DNA of 64,000 nt from Bradyrhizobium macuxiense. GTDB taxonomy: Bacteria; Pseudomonadota; Alphaproteobacteria; Rhizobiales; Xanthobacteraceae. Made by a program: the position numbers and the translations under genes. The DNA is taken from positions 310,001 to 374,000 of the forward strand of contig NZ_VITY01000007.1 in the NCBI RefSeq assembly GCF_007993935.1, read 5' to 3'. Of the stretch, positions 1 to 8,821 are shown in pieces. Numbering within the stretch: the stretch's first letter is position 1; each line of letters opens with the position of its first letter. The notes under the pieces were generated by a model, which searched no databases, was not told the DNA's origin, and saw only the letters and a program-made list of their open reading frames with translations.

Positions 1-3000
1 CACATCTCGGCCGCCAGGGTGCGATCCATCAACCGGCCGATGTCGAGCGACAGCGACTCCAGCGGATTGGCGGCCGGCTGCTGCGGACGCGGCCGCTGCT
101 GGGCGTCGCGGCCCTGCGGGGCAGGCGGCGGCGCGTCGCTGCGGTTGAGCAGGTCGGACAGCCAGCCGTCACCGTTGTTGGAGCCGGCCGGGCTGACCGA
201 CGGGGCCTCCGTGCGGCGCGAGCTCGTCATGCCGAGATCGGGCGGCGGCAGCGTCGAAGCGCTGTTACCATTGTCCCGCACGCTGTCCCGCATCCGCACG
301 TCGGCACGGCCGCCGGCGGCGGCAGCCATCACCGGTTCCTCGTGGCGGACGCTGGCACGGTTGGTCGAGACCACGTCGAGCCCGCGGCCGTGATGGGCGA
401 CGATGCGGTTCAGCTCGGCCAGCGCCTCGATCTGGTCGACGATCACCTTGCGCATCTGCGCGGTGTTTTCGGCGGCCTCCTGCGGCATTTCGAGCACGCC
501 GCGGCGCAGCTCGTTGCGGGTGGCCTCGAGCTCGCTGTGCATCTCGCTCGCCATCTGCTTCATCGCCGTGACCATCGCGGAGAACTTCTCCGTCGATTCC
601 TTGAACATCGCATCGGTCTCGGCGTTGCTCTGCTGGTAGAGCTCGTTCATGGCGTCGACGGTCTGCTGACGCTCGTTCTCGGCCGCCTGGCGCACCGCTT
701 CGAACTGCCTGCTGATCGCAGCCGAACCGGCACCTGCGGTCTCCGCCACCACGCGGGCGATGTCGCGGGCGCGTTCCTCGGCCGCGCCGAGCGATTCATC
801 GAGCAGCCCGGTGAAGCGCGACAGCCGCTGGTCGAGATCGGTGGTGCGCAGGTCGATGGTGGTGACCAGCGCTTCCAGCGCCTCCTTGCGCTCGCTGACG
901 GACGCCGTCGTCGAGCGGTTGGCCTGCTCGACCACGGCAGCCGCATCGATCAGCGCCTTGCCATGGGTCTCGAACTGGCTCGACAGCGCGCCGAGATCTT
1001 CCAGCGCCTTGCCGGTCTTGCTGTTGAACACCGTGAGCTGGTCTTCCAGCGTCTGGGTCGCGACGCCGTTGCGCGAGGTGACGTCGTTCATGGCGGACAC
1101 GAAGTCGGCCACGCGGGTCACCAGCGCGCGCTCCAGCGAGTTGAGGTTGTCGTGGGCGCCGGTCAACACTTCCTGCAGCAGGATGTTGCCCTCGCGCAGC
1201 CGCTCGAACAGCGCCACCGTATCGGTGCGCAGGATCTTGCTGGTCTCCTGCATCTCCGTGACCGCCGAGATCGAGACCTGGCGCGACTGGTCGATCGCCG
1301 CGCGCGAGGCGTGCTCGAGCTCCTTGAGCGACTTCGCCACCGCGCCGGTCGCCTGATCGCCGGCCGAGGTGATGTTGCGCGCGACGTCGCCGCCATGCGC
1401 CGCCATCGACTGCGAGAAGGCGAGGCCGCGGGTTTCGATCGCCTTCAGCGCATCTGCCGTGGCGCGGTCCATGTCGCTCGAAAGCTGCGTGGTCTTGGCG
1501 GTCAGCGCCTCGATCAGCGAGCCGCGGCGGCCGTCGACCATCTGCGACAGACGCTCGGTCTGCTGCTGCACATAGGTGACGATCTCGTCGGTCTTGCCGG
1601 TCATCGCCGAGCCGAACGCGCTTGTTGCGGACAGCACCGAACGCTCGATGTCGGCCGAGGTCGTCTTGACCTTGGTCGAGACCTCGTTGGACATGGTGAT
1701 CAGTGCGGCCTGTGCGTTCTGCGCAGAGGTCTGGATGTTGTCGGTGGTCTTGGCCGTGACCGAACCCAGCGCGCGCTCGATATCGGTCGAGAGCGTGCGG
1801 ATCTGCGCGGCGGCATCGGCGGAGGTCGCCGCAAACGAGCTCTGGGCTTCGCGGGCGCTGCCCAGGATGGTCTGTGCGGTCTCCGCGCTGGCCGTGGTCA
1901 GCGTGCGCTCGATCTCGACGGAGATCGCGCGGATCTGGGTTGCGGCCTCGCTCGACGTTGCGACGAACGAGTTCTGGGCATCGCGGGCACTGCCGAGGAT
2001 CGACTGGGCAGTATTGGTGCCGACCGTCGTCAGGGTGCGCTCGACATCGGCAGCCAGCGACTTGACGTGGTTGACGGCATCCGTGGATGCGGAGACGAGG
2101 GTGTTCTGCGCCTCGCGGGCACCGGCCGTCAGCACCTCAGCGGTGCCGGAACCGGCCATCGACAGCGCACGCTGGATGTCGGCGGCGAGCGCCGACACCT
2201 TCTCGGCAGCCTCGGTCGACGCATTGACCAGCGTGCTCTGCGCTTCACGCGCACCCGACGTGATCGATTCCGCGGTGGCCGAACCGGCCATCGACAGCGA
2301 GCGCTCCATGTCGGCCGCGAGGGTCCGGACCAGATCGGCGGCCTCGGTGGACGCGCCGGCCAGCGTGCTCTGGGCCTCGCGGGCGGAGGCGACGACGGCT
2401 TCCGCGGTGGCGGAGCCGGCCATCGACAGCGAACGCTCGATGTCGGCCGACAGCGTGCGGACCAGGTTGGTGGCGTCGGTCGACGCACCGGCCAGCGTGC
2501 TCTGGGCCTCGCGGGCGGAGGCGACAATGGATTCCGCGGTGGCGGTGCCGGCGGTCGAGAGCGAGTGCTGCATGTCGGCCGCGAGCGTGCGGACCAGGTT
2601 GGTGGCGTCGGTCGACGCACCGGCGAGCGTGCTCTGCGCCTCGCGGGCGGAGGCGACGATGGATTCCGCGGTGGCGGTGCCGGCGGTCGAGAGCGAGTGC
2701 TGCATGTCGGCCGCGAGCGCGCGGACGAGGTTGGCGGCTTCGGTGGATGCGCCGGCCAGCGTGCTCTGGGCCTCGCGGGCGGAGGCGACGACGGCTTCCG
2801 CGGTGGCGGAGCCGGCCATCGACAGCGAGCGCTCGACGTCGCTGGCGAGCGACTTGACCTGGCCGGTGACGTCGGTCGAGGTCGAGATCAGCGTGGTCTG
2901 GGCCTCGCGCGCACCGGTCATGATCGCTTCGGCGGCAGCGGAGCCGGACATCGACAACGATGCCTCGACATCGGCGGCCAGCGACTTGACCTGGCTTGCG

Positions 3001-5795
3001 GCCTCGACCGAGGCGCTGACCAGCGTGGTCTGCGCGTCGCGGGCGCCGGACAGCACGGAGGCTGCGGTGGCGCTGCCGGCCGCCTGCAGGGTGCGCTCGA
3101 CGTCCTCGGACAGCGCCTTGATCTGCGAGGCGACGTCGCCGGAGGCGGAGACCAGCGAGACCTGCGCATCGCGGGCACTGGTGAGGATCGAGTTGGCGGC
3201 GCTGGTGCCGACGGCGGTCAGCACGCTCTCGACCTCGGCCGAGCTCATCTTGAGCTGGTTGCCGACGTCGGCGGACACGGTGAGCAGCGCCTGCTGCGCG
3301 GTGCGCGCGCCGGTCTGGATGGTTTCGCTGGTGTTGACCACGAGATTGGTCAGCGAGCGCTCGGCGTCCTCGACATGCGACTTGATGCTCGACGACAGCA
3401 GCTCGGCGCGGGACATCAGGTCCTCGCTGGCCTGGCGGCCGCTGCTCTCGAGGCGGCCGGCGACGGCCTCGACGCGCGAGCCGAGCAGGTCCTCGAACTG
3501 CGCGACGCGGGTGTCGATGTCACCGGCGATGACGCCGACGCGGCTCTCGATGCCCTGCTGGATGTCGGCGAAGCGCGCCGAGATCGTGTCGGTCAGGTTC
3601 GAGCTGTGGCCGCTGATGGTCTCGACGAGGCGGCTGTTGTGACCATTGATGGTGTCGGCGAGGCGGGTGCTGTGCCCGTTGATGGTGTCGACCAGGCGGA
3701 TGCTGTGGCCGTCGATGGTCTCGGCGACGCCGTTGATGCGGTGGTCGACCGCGGCGATCGCCTGCACGGTGCCTTCGGTCAGGGTCGTGGTGAGCAGGCC
3801 GAGGCGCGAGTCGATCGAGTGGATCGCCTGGGTGGCGCCTTCGGTCAGCTGCGTCGCGAGCGTGCCGAGATGGCCGTCGATGGTATCGGTGACCGACTTG
3901 GCGCGGCTCTCGAAGGTGACCTCGAGCGTCTTCATGCGGCCGTCGATCGCATCGTCCAGCGACTGCAGGCGGCCGTCGAACGAGCCGATCCTGGTGGCGA
4001 GCGAACTGTCGAACGACGACAGCTTGTCGGTCAGCGAGGCGTCGAGATTGGTGACGCGGCTGCCGAGGGTGGTCTCGAACTGCAGCAGGCGCTGGTCGAG
4101 CGAGGCGGTGATCTCGCCGCTATTGGTGGTGACGCGGTTGTCGAAGGTGTCGACATAGGTCTTCAGGCTGTCGGCGATGTCCTGCGTGCGCTGGCCCATG
4201 CGCTCGACGATGTCGCCGCCGAAGGTCTTCACCGTGCGGTCGAATTCAGAGATGTGGCGAGTGATCAGCGCGCCGAGCGTGCCGGAGTCGCGGGCGAATT
4301 TCTCGGCGAGCTCGCTGCCGTGGTTCTTCACCAGGTCGTCGAACGCGCTCATCTGCAGCGACAGCGAGTCGTGCGCCGTCTCGGTCTGGCCCACCACCTT
4401 GGCGACCAGCGAATTGACGGTGACGTCGAGCGCCTCGCTCGCGCGGTCGCCGGACGTCATGATCTGGCCGGCGAGGCGGTTGCCGGCGTCGTCGATCTTG
4501 CTGACGAGGTCGTTGCTGCGCAGCTCGAGCTCGAGCAGCAGCGAGTCCGCGGAGTTCTTCAGGGAGTCGTGGACCTCCTCGGTGCGGTCGGAGATGCCGT
4601 CGACGATGGCGGACGAACGCTGCTCGAACTCGCCGGTGATGCGGTCGATGCGCTCGTTCAGCATCTCGTGGACGCGGTCGGCCAGATCGACGAACTCGTC
4701 ATGGACGTGGCCGGTCTTGAAGTTGAGGCTGGTGGTGAGCCGCTCGGAGGCGTCCATCACCGCGCGCGTGGTCTCGGCGCTGGCTTCCTCGAGACGGTCG
4801 AGCAGGTCGCCGCCGCGCTCGCCGAGCGCGAGGATCATGTTGTCGCCGGCATGGCTCAGCGCGGTCGTGATGTGCTGGCCGCGCTCTTCCAGCGCGCCGG
4901 TGATGCTCTTGGCGACCTCGTCGACGCGCGAGGCGATCGCGTCCGAAATCAGCGCGATGTCGTGGCGCAGGTCGATCTGCACGCCGGAGATCGCGCTGCG
5001 CACCTGCTCGGCCTGGCCGACCAGGTTGTCGCGCTGGTGGGCGATGTCCTGCAGCAGCGCGCGGATGCGCACTTCATTGTCGGAATAGGCGCGCTCCAGC
5101 GCCGCGACCTCGTTGGCGACGAGGGTCTCGAGTTCGCCGGCGCGCGCGATCGCGCGTTCGACGCCATCGCCCATCGCCGCGACCTCGCGGCGGATCGCCT
5201 GGCCGACCGTCACCATGGAATCGGCGGCGGCGTTTTCCGGCTCGGAGAATCGCATCGCGACCTGCGCCATCGATTGCGCGATCATCTGCATGCGCTGGCC
5301 GTGCGCGGCGAGGCTGGCGAGATAGTAGAACAGCAGGATCGGAACGGCGAACAGCGCGGCGAGGCCGGCGAGCACCAGCACGCCGGTGCCCTGGGCCATC
5401 GACGCCTGCAGCGCGGGCCAGAACGCGATGGTGAGGATCACGCCGCCGAGCAGCCAGGCGCCGGAGCAGACGAAGAACAGCGTGAAGGCGTTGCGGGCGC
5501 GCCCTCCCTGCAGCGTCTGCAGCATCTGGCCGATGGTCTCGCGATCATCATTGGCGGCGCGGCGAGGGGCACGCGGTTCTTCGATCGGCTCGAAGGCCGA
5601 ACGGTCGGTATTCGGACGCTGATCGAACGAGGTGGCGGAAAAATCCGCGGCCGACGGCGGCAGGCTGGGCGGCGCCGCGCCTTCGTTGAGCGCGCTGCGG
5701 TTCTCGGCGCCCTGTTCGCTGATGTTGAGGGCTTCCTGGATGGCAGAAAGCGCGACTTCGGTGGGATCTTTGACCTTCTTGGGAGTGTTCGCCAT
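1..5795 (-). CDS. GPR/RgsE-like giant polar coiled-coil membrane protein (3' end missing)
   Basis: The reading frame stays open from ATG 5795 to the window edge, giving 1931 codons without a stop. The N-terminus (about 1-100) is charged and proline-rich. Two hydrophobic segments follow at about 102-126 and 138-162, then more than 1500 residues of Ala/Ser/Thr/Glu-rich helix with hendecad repeats (692-735) and thirteen 44-residue repeats (830-1401). The last part turns Pro/Gln/Asn-rich and probably disordered. This layout matches the growth-pole ring protein GPR of Agrobacterium and RgsE of Sinorhizobium, which organise polar growth in Rhizobiales; that assignment rests on architecture and size, not alignment. 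A GAGAGGG ribosome site precedes the start. The long open frame on the opposite strand is a codon-bias shadow. Alternatives are a TipN-like landmark or another apolipoprotein-like coiled coil. Confidence 0.8.
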   Translation of the reverse strand, partial: MANTPKKVKDPTEVALSAIQEALNISEQGAENRSALNEGAAPPSLPPSAADFSATSFDQRPNTDRSAFEPIEEPRAPRRAANDDRETIGQMLQTLQGGRARNAFTLFFVCSGAWLLGGVILTIAFWPALQASMAQGTGVLVLAGLAALFAVPILLFYYLASLAAHGQRMQMIAQSMAQVAMRFSEPENAAADSMVTVGQAIRREVAAMGDGVERAIARAGELETLVANEVAALERAYSDNEVRIRALLQDIAHQRDNLVGQAEQVRSAISGVQIDLRHDIALISDAIASRVDEVAKSITGALEERGQHITTALSHAGDNMILALGERGGDLLDRLEEASAETTRAVMDASERLTTSLNFKTGHVHDEFVDLADRVHEMLNERIDRITGEFEQRSSAIVDGISDRTEEVHDSLKNSADSLLLELELRSNDLVSKIDDAGNRLAGQIMTSGDRASEALDVTVNSLVAKVVGQTETAHDSLSLQMSAFDDLVKNHGSELAEKFARDSGTLGALITRHISEFDRTVKTFGGDIVERMGQRTQDIADSLKTYVDTFDNRVTTNSGEITASLDQRLLQFETTLGSRVTNLDASLTDKLSSFDSSLATRIGSFDGRLQSLDDAIDGRMKTLEVTFESRAKSVTDTIDGHLGTLATQLTEGATQAIHSIDSRLGLLTTTLTEGTVQAIAAVDHRINGVAETIDGHSIRLVDTINGHSTRLADTINGHNSRLVETISGHSSNLTDTISARFADIQQGIESRVGVIAGDIDTRVAQFEDLLGSRVEAVAGRLESSGRQASEDLMSRAELLSSSIKSHVEDAERSLTNLVVNTSETIQTGARTAQQALLTVSADVGNQLKMSSAEVESVLTAVGTSAANSILTSARDAQVSLVSASGDVASQIKALSEDVERTLQAAGSATAASVLSGARDAQTTLVSASVEAASQVKSLAADVEASLSMSGSAAAEAIMTGAREAQTTLISTSTDVTGQVKSLASDVERSLSMAGSATAEAVVASAREAQSTLAGASTEAANLVRALAADMQHSLSTAGTATAESIVASAREAQSTLAGASTDATNLVRTLAADMQHSLSTAGTATAESIVASAREAQSTLAGASTDATNLVRTLSADIERSLSMAGSATAEAVVASAREAQSTLAGASTEAADLVRTLAADMERSLSMAGSATAESITSGAREAQSTLVNASTEAAEKVSALAADIQRALSMAGSGTAEVLTAGAREAQNTLVSASTDAVNHVKSLAADVERTLTTVGTNTAQSILGSARDAQNSFVATSSEAATQIRAISVEIERTLTTASAETAQTILGSAREAQSSFAATSADAAAQIRTLSTDIERALGSVTAKTTDNIQTSAQNAQAALITMSNEVSTKVKTTSADIERSVLSATSAFGSAMTGKTDEIVTYVQQQTERLSQMVDGRRGSLIEALTAKTTQLSSDMDRATADALKAIETRGLAFSQSMAAHGGDVARNITSAGDQATGAVAKSLKELEHASRAAIDQSRQVSISAVTEMQETSKILRTDTVALFERLREGNILLQEVLTGAHDNLNSLERALVTRVADFVSAMNDVTSRNGVATQTLEDQLTVFNSKTGKALEDLGALSSQFETHGKALIDAAAVVEQANRSTTASVSERKEALEALVTTIDLRTTDLDQRLSRFTGLLDESLGAAEERARDIARVVAETAGAGSAAISRQFEAVRQAAENERQQTVDAMNELYQQSNAETDAMFKESTEKFSAMVTAMKQMASEMHSELEATRNELRRGVLEMPQEAAENTAQMRKVIVDQIEALAELNRIVAHHGRGLDVVSTNRASVRHEEPVMAAAAGGRADVRMRDSVRDNGNSASTLPPPDLGMTSSRRTEAPSVSPAGSNNGDGWLSDLLNRSDAPPPAPQGRDAQQRPRPQQPAANPLESLSLDIGRLMDRTLAAEM
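1593..3308 (-). repeat. Thirteen tandem 132-bp (44-residue) repeats inside the GPR-like gene
   Basis: Thirteen consecutive 132-bp units encode 44-residue repeats of the pattern AREAQSTL...A(A/S)D(M/I/V)ERSLS.AG.ATAE. The central units (residues about 1006-1181) are almost identical in DNA as well as protein, and the outer ones have drifted. 44 residues is twice the 22-residue apolipoprotein period and four hendecads, which fits an amphipathic right-handed coiled coil. Near-identity in the middle suggests recent unequal crossing-over. Confidence 0.9.
3591..3722 (-). repeat. Four tandem 33-bp (11-residue) hendecad repeats
   Basis: Four adjacent 33-bp units encode the 11-residue repeats ETIDGHSIRLV, DTINGHSTRLA, DTINGHNSRLV and ETISGHSSNLT (residues 692-735 of the GPR-like protein). 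The 11-residue period is that of a right-handed coiled coil. Confidence 0.85.
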
Positions 5796-5964
5796 GTTCA
5801 GTCTGACCCTCTCACTATTTTACGCGTCGGCGAGCCTGCGATCGTCCCCACGCAAGCTCGAAGCCGGTGTGCCCACAAGCGGAGCGCAAGCGCCCCCTCG
5901 GCGGCTTGTCCGCTACATCCGCAAACATCCTATGGGGAGAGTGATGCGAATGAAATGCTTGCGA

Positions 5965-5989
5965 TTAATACTTTCTTAATCATCGTTAA
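5965..5989. promoter_or_regulatory. Candidate CtrA box (TTAA-N7-TTAA plus a third TTAA)
   Basis: TTAA at 5965-5968 and 5976-5979 are separated by exactly seven bases, the CtrA consensus of alphaproteobacteria, and a third TTAA lies at 5986-5989. The site is about 170 bp upstream of the GPR-like start and about 190 bp upstream of the divergent Hpt gene. The rest of the 5796-6175 intergenic region shows no gene; a single TTAACCAG lies at about 6104. Confidence 0.5.
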
Positions 5990-6175
5990 CAGCTTTGCGC
6001 CATAAGGCCTTATGGGTACTCGAAATTCCCGCCCCGGAGAGCCGATTGTGTCCGGAAATTGTCCAGAATCGGGCGGTTTTGCCGATCATCCCGACAACAA
6101 TTCGTTAACCAGTTTCGTGATTGGCTCGCTGACGGTCCGCCGGTGAAGGCCGGGTGGAAACGACAGGGACAGGCC

Positions 6176-6553
6176 ATGCCACTTCATCTCGAACGGGTTG
6201 AATGGACCCAATCGCCGCCGCTCGCGCCTGGCGACGGGCCGATCGACGTCGATCACCTCCGGCGCATGACACTGGGCGATCCTGCCCTGGAGCGGGAAGT
6301 GCTGGCGATGTTCTCGACCCAGTCGGCCCGGATCCTTGGCGAACTGTCTGCCCTGCCGCCCGACGCACCGACCCATGCCCACACCCTGAAGGGATCCGCG
6401 CGGGCAATCGGCGCCTTCGGCGTCGCCGAGGCTGCCGCCAATCTGGAAACCGCACTGGCCGGCGGTCTCGATCCGGCCCAGCCCCTTGCTGCGCTCGGGG
6501 CCGCGATTGGCGAGGCGCGCAGCGCGATTGAGCTGATTCTGGGCCGGTCCTAG
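6176..6553 (+). CDS. Hpt-domain histidine phosphotransfer protein
   Basis: A 125-residue single-domain Hpt protein. The phospho-acceptor motif AHTLKGSAR places the active histidine at residue 69, inside a four-helix-bundle-like sequence rich in Ala and Leu. Hpt proteins shuttle phosphoryl groups between a hybrid histidine kinase and a response regulator in the cytoplasm. No kinase or receiver gene is adjacent, so its partners are unknown. The start at 6176 follows an ACAGGGAC ribosome-site-like stretch; the frame is open upstream to 6059 but that extension has no family resemblance. It is divergent from the GPR-like gene and shares its CtrA-box region, so a cell-cycle phosphorelay role is conceivable but inferred. 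Confidence 0.8.
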   Translation: MPLHLERVEWTQSPPLAPGDGPIDVDHLRRMTLGDPALEREVLAMFSTQSARILGELSALPPDAPTHAHTLKGSARAIGAFGVAEAAANLETALAGGLDPAQPLAALGAAIGEARSAIELILGRS

Positions 6554-6714
6554 GCCTCTCCCATCTCCGGGGCCTGCCGTAGCGGCCGGGATGCCGCCGG
6601 GGCCGGCCGGCAGGTTTTCGGTCTCCGCGCTGGCGCTGTGCGGACCGACCCGTTATACGACTGCCCGGGACCTTTCCATCCATCGTCCGGCGCATTCCGG
6701 CAGCACGAGCAATC

Positions 6715-7035
6715 ATGGCCAAAATCCACTTTATCGACCATAGCGGCGAGAAACGCACAGTTGAGATCGAGAACGGCGCGACGGTGATGGAAGGCGCGAT
6801 CCGCAACGCCATTCCCGGCATTGAAGCCGAATGCGGCGGCGCCTGCGCCTGTGCGACCTGCCATGTCTATGTCGATGAAGCGTGGCGCGAGAAGGTCGGC
6901 GCGCCGTCGCCGATGGAAGAGGACATGCTGGATTTCGGCTTCGACGTGCGTCCGAATTCGCGGCTGTCCTGCCAGATCAAGGTGACCGACGATCTCGATG
7001 GATTGGTCGTCTCGACGCCGGAACGGCAGGCCTGA
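6715..7035 (+). CDS. [2Fe-2S] ferredoxin, adrenodoxin type
   Basis: A 106-residue ferredoxin with the cluster-binding pattern C40-x5-C46-x2-C49-x36-C86, as in adrenodoxin, putidaredoxin and bacterial ISC ferredoxins; an extra Cys lies at 44. It is a soluble cytoplasmic one-electron carrier. A thioredoxin-reductase-like ferredoxin-NADP reductase lies 630 bp downstream on the same strand, with a convergent thioesterase between them, which suggests the pair forms an NADPH-to-ferredoxin chain. No cytochrome P450 or oxygenase is adjacent, so the final acceptor cannot be told from this window. Fdx-like assembly ferredoxin and P450-type ferredoxin are both possible. Confidence 0.9.
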   Translation: MAKIHFIDHSGEKRTVEIENGATVMEGAIRNAIPGIEAECGGACACATCHVYVDEAWREKVGAPSPMEEDMLDFGFDVRPNSRLSCQIKVTDDLDGLVVSTPERQA

Positions 7036-7041
7036 GATTCG

Positions 7042-7533
7042 TTACTCGCCGTCCGGGTTCACTCCGCGACGGACCCAGCGGCGGAAGTTTTCCTTGACCT
7101 CCGCCGGCAGCGGCGTCGGCCTGCGCGTGGCCTCATCGATCATCACGGTGACCGCCTTCGCCGACGCCACGCATCTTCCCTGCGAAAACACCACCTGATC
7201 GAAGGTGGTCGATGTCCGCCCGAACTTGACGAGACCGAGCCCGAGCTCGATCTGGCCCGGCCAGTGCAGCTCGGCGCGGAAATGGATGTCGAGGCGCACC
7301 ATGATCCAGCCGAGCCCGGCCGGCATCAGCCCCATGCTGCGGTCCTTCACCAGCGTGACGCGGCCGGTTTCAAAATAGCTCGCATAGACGGCGTTGTTGA
7401 CGTGCCCGTTCGGGTCGAGATCGGCAAAGCGCACATTGTCGGACAGCCGATAGGGAAAGTCTTCCAGGCGCAGTGCATCGTCGGCGCGGACAGGGGCATT
7501 CACGAGGGGGATCTCCGTCGGTTTCCTGCCCAT
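7042..7533 (-). CDS. Acyl-CoA thioesterase, 4HBT hotdog family
   Basis: A 163-residue hotdog-fold protein. The segment FADLDPNGHVNNAVYASYFE holds the 4HBT/YbgC-type motif with the catalytic Asp and the HVNN helix start. These enzymes hydrolyse acyl-CoA thioesters in the cytoplasm; the substrate is not evident from sequence. The length is slightly above the usual 130-150 because of a short N-terminal extension. It is convergent with the ferredoxin gene, only 6 bp separating the two stop codons, and divergent from the ferredoxin reductase, so it is probably transcribed separately. A FadM-like role in fatty-acid turnover is the default inference. Confidence 0.85.
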   Translation of the reverse strand: MGRKPTEIPLVNAPVRADDALRLEDFPYRLSDNVRFADLDPNGHVNNAVYASYFETGRVTLVKDRSMGLMPAGLGWIMVRLDIHFRAELHWPGQIELGLGLVKFGRTSTTFDQVVFSQGRCVASAKAVTVMIDEATRRPTPLPAEVKENFRRWVRRGVNPDGE

Positions 7534-7666
7534 ACAGCCGAGTTGCGCAGGCTCGGCAAGGGGTTGCCGCGCCAGCCGCTGTCCCTATTATGCATGTCAC
7601 GATCCGGCCCACTTGGCTGGACAGGCGAAAAGCCGTCCAGTCGACCTCAACTGAAAAGAAGCGGAC

Positions 7667-8695
7667 ATGAGCGAAGCGATCAAGACCGATGTGCTGATTA
7701 TTGGCGCGGGCCCCTGCGGACTGTTCGCCGTGTTCGAACTGGGCCTGCTCGACATGAAGGTGCATCTGGTCGACATCCTCGACAAGATCGGCGGGCAGTG
7801 CGCCGAGCTTTATCCCGAGAAGCCGATCTACGACATTCCCGGCATTCCCTTCGTCACCGGCCAGGGGCTCACCGACCAGCTGCTGGAGCAGATCAAGCCG
7901 TTCAATCCGACCTTCCATCTCAACGAGATGGTGGAGAGCATCGAGAAGATCGGCGATCCCTTGTTCCGCGTGAAGACCGATGCCGGCAAGGAGTTCGAAG
8001 CCAAGGTGGTGGTGATCTCCGCGGGCGGCGGTTCGTTCCAGCCGAAGCGTCCGCCGGTGCCGGGCATCGAGGCCTATGAAGGCACTTCGGTGTTTTACGC
8101 CGTGCGCAAGATGGAGCAATTCCGCGACAAGAACATTCTGATCGTCGGCGGCGGCGACTCCGCGCTCGACTGGACGCTCAATCTGCATCCGATCGCCAAG
8201 CGCATCACGCTGCTGCACCGGCGCGACGATTTCCGCGCAGCGCCGCACAGCGTCGAGCAGATGCGCACGCTGGTTGCCGACGGCAAGATGGATCTCAAGA
8301 TCGGCCAGGTCACCGGGCTCGAAGGCGCTGGCGGTCAACTCTCGGGCGCCGCCTTGAAGGGCAACGACAATGCGATGTCGACGATCGCCTGCGATACGAT
8401 GCTGCCGTTCTTCGGGCTCACCATGAAGCTCGGTCCGGTCGCGAACTGGGGCGTCGCGCTGGAGAACAATCTGGTGCCGGTCGACACCGCGGCGTTCGAA
8501 ACCAACGTGTCAGGCATCTTCGCGATCGGCGACATCAACACCTATCCGGGCAAGCTCAAGCTCATTCTCTCCGGCTTCCACGAGGGCGCGCTGATGGCGC
8601 AGAAGGCGCACCGCTACGTGTATCCGGACAAGCGGCTGGTGTTCCAGTACACAACCTCGTCATCAAGTTTGCAGAAGAAGCTTGGCGTGAACTGA
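7667..8695 (+). CDS. Ferredoxin-NADP+ reductase, thioredoxin-reductase-like
   Basis: A 342-residue flavoprotein with two dinucleotide folds: the FAD site GAGPCG at residues 13-18 and a second GGGDSALDW site near 160 for NADPH, ending with the GDINTYPGK flavin-closing motif. The CxxC redox pair of thioredoxin reductase is absent, which places it with the TrxR-like ferredoxin reductases of Bacillus, Chlorobaculum and Rhodopseudomonas. It would transfer electrons between NADPH and a ferredoxin, plausibly the one at 6715-7035. Translation starts at ATG 7667 shortly after AAGAAGCGGAC. The C-terminal tail (Ser-rich, ending LQKKLGVN) is the extension typical of this type. Confidence 0.9.
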   Translation: MSEAIKTDVLIIGAGPCGLFAVFELGLLDMKVHLVDILDKIGGQCAELYPEKPIYDIPGIPFVTGQGLTDQLLEQIKPFNPTFHLNEMVESIEKIGDPLFRVKTDAGKEFEAKVVVISAGGGSFQPKRPPVPGIEAYEGTSVFYAVRKMEQFRDKNILIVGGGDSALDWTLNLHPIAKRITLLHRRDDFRAAPHSVEQMRTLVADGKMDLKIGQVTGLEGAGGQLSGAALKGNDNAMSTIACDTMLPFFGLTMKLGPVANWGVALENNLVPVDTAAFETNVSGIFAIGDINTYPGKLKLILSGFHEGALMAQKAHRYVYPDKRLVFQYTTSSSSLQKKLGVN

Positions 8696-8821
8696 TTCCG
8701 CTCCAGCGGCGACCAATGCCAGCGGCATGAGCCATTCCCGCGCGGCGCGGGTACTGGAACGCTCCGTCAAATGGCCGTAGTCTGCGCGTAGTCGGGTTTG
8801 TCGATTGATCAGGTGATGATG

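Noticed and set aside
342..6005. 1887-codon open frame on the plus strand opposite the GPR-like gene
   Set aside because: It is a high-GC, codon-bias shadow: it lacks a ribosome site, has His/Arg/Gly-rich low-complexity sequence, and the minus frame has clear helices, membrane segments and repeats.
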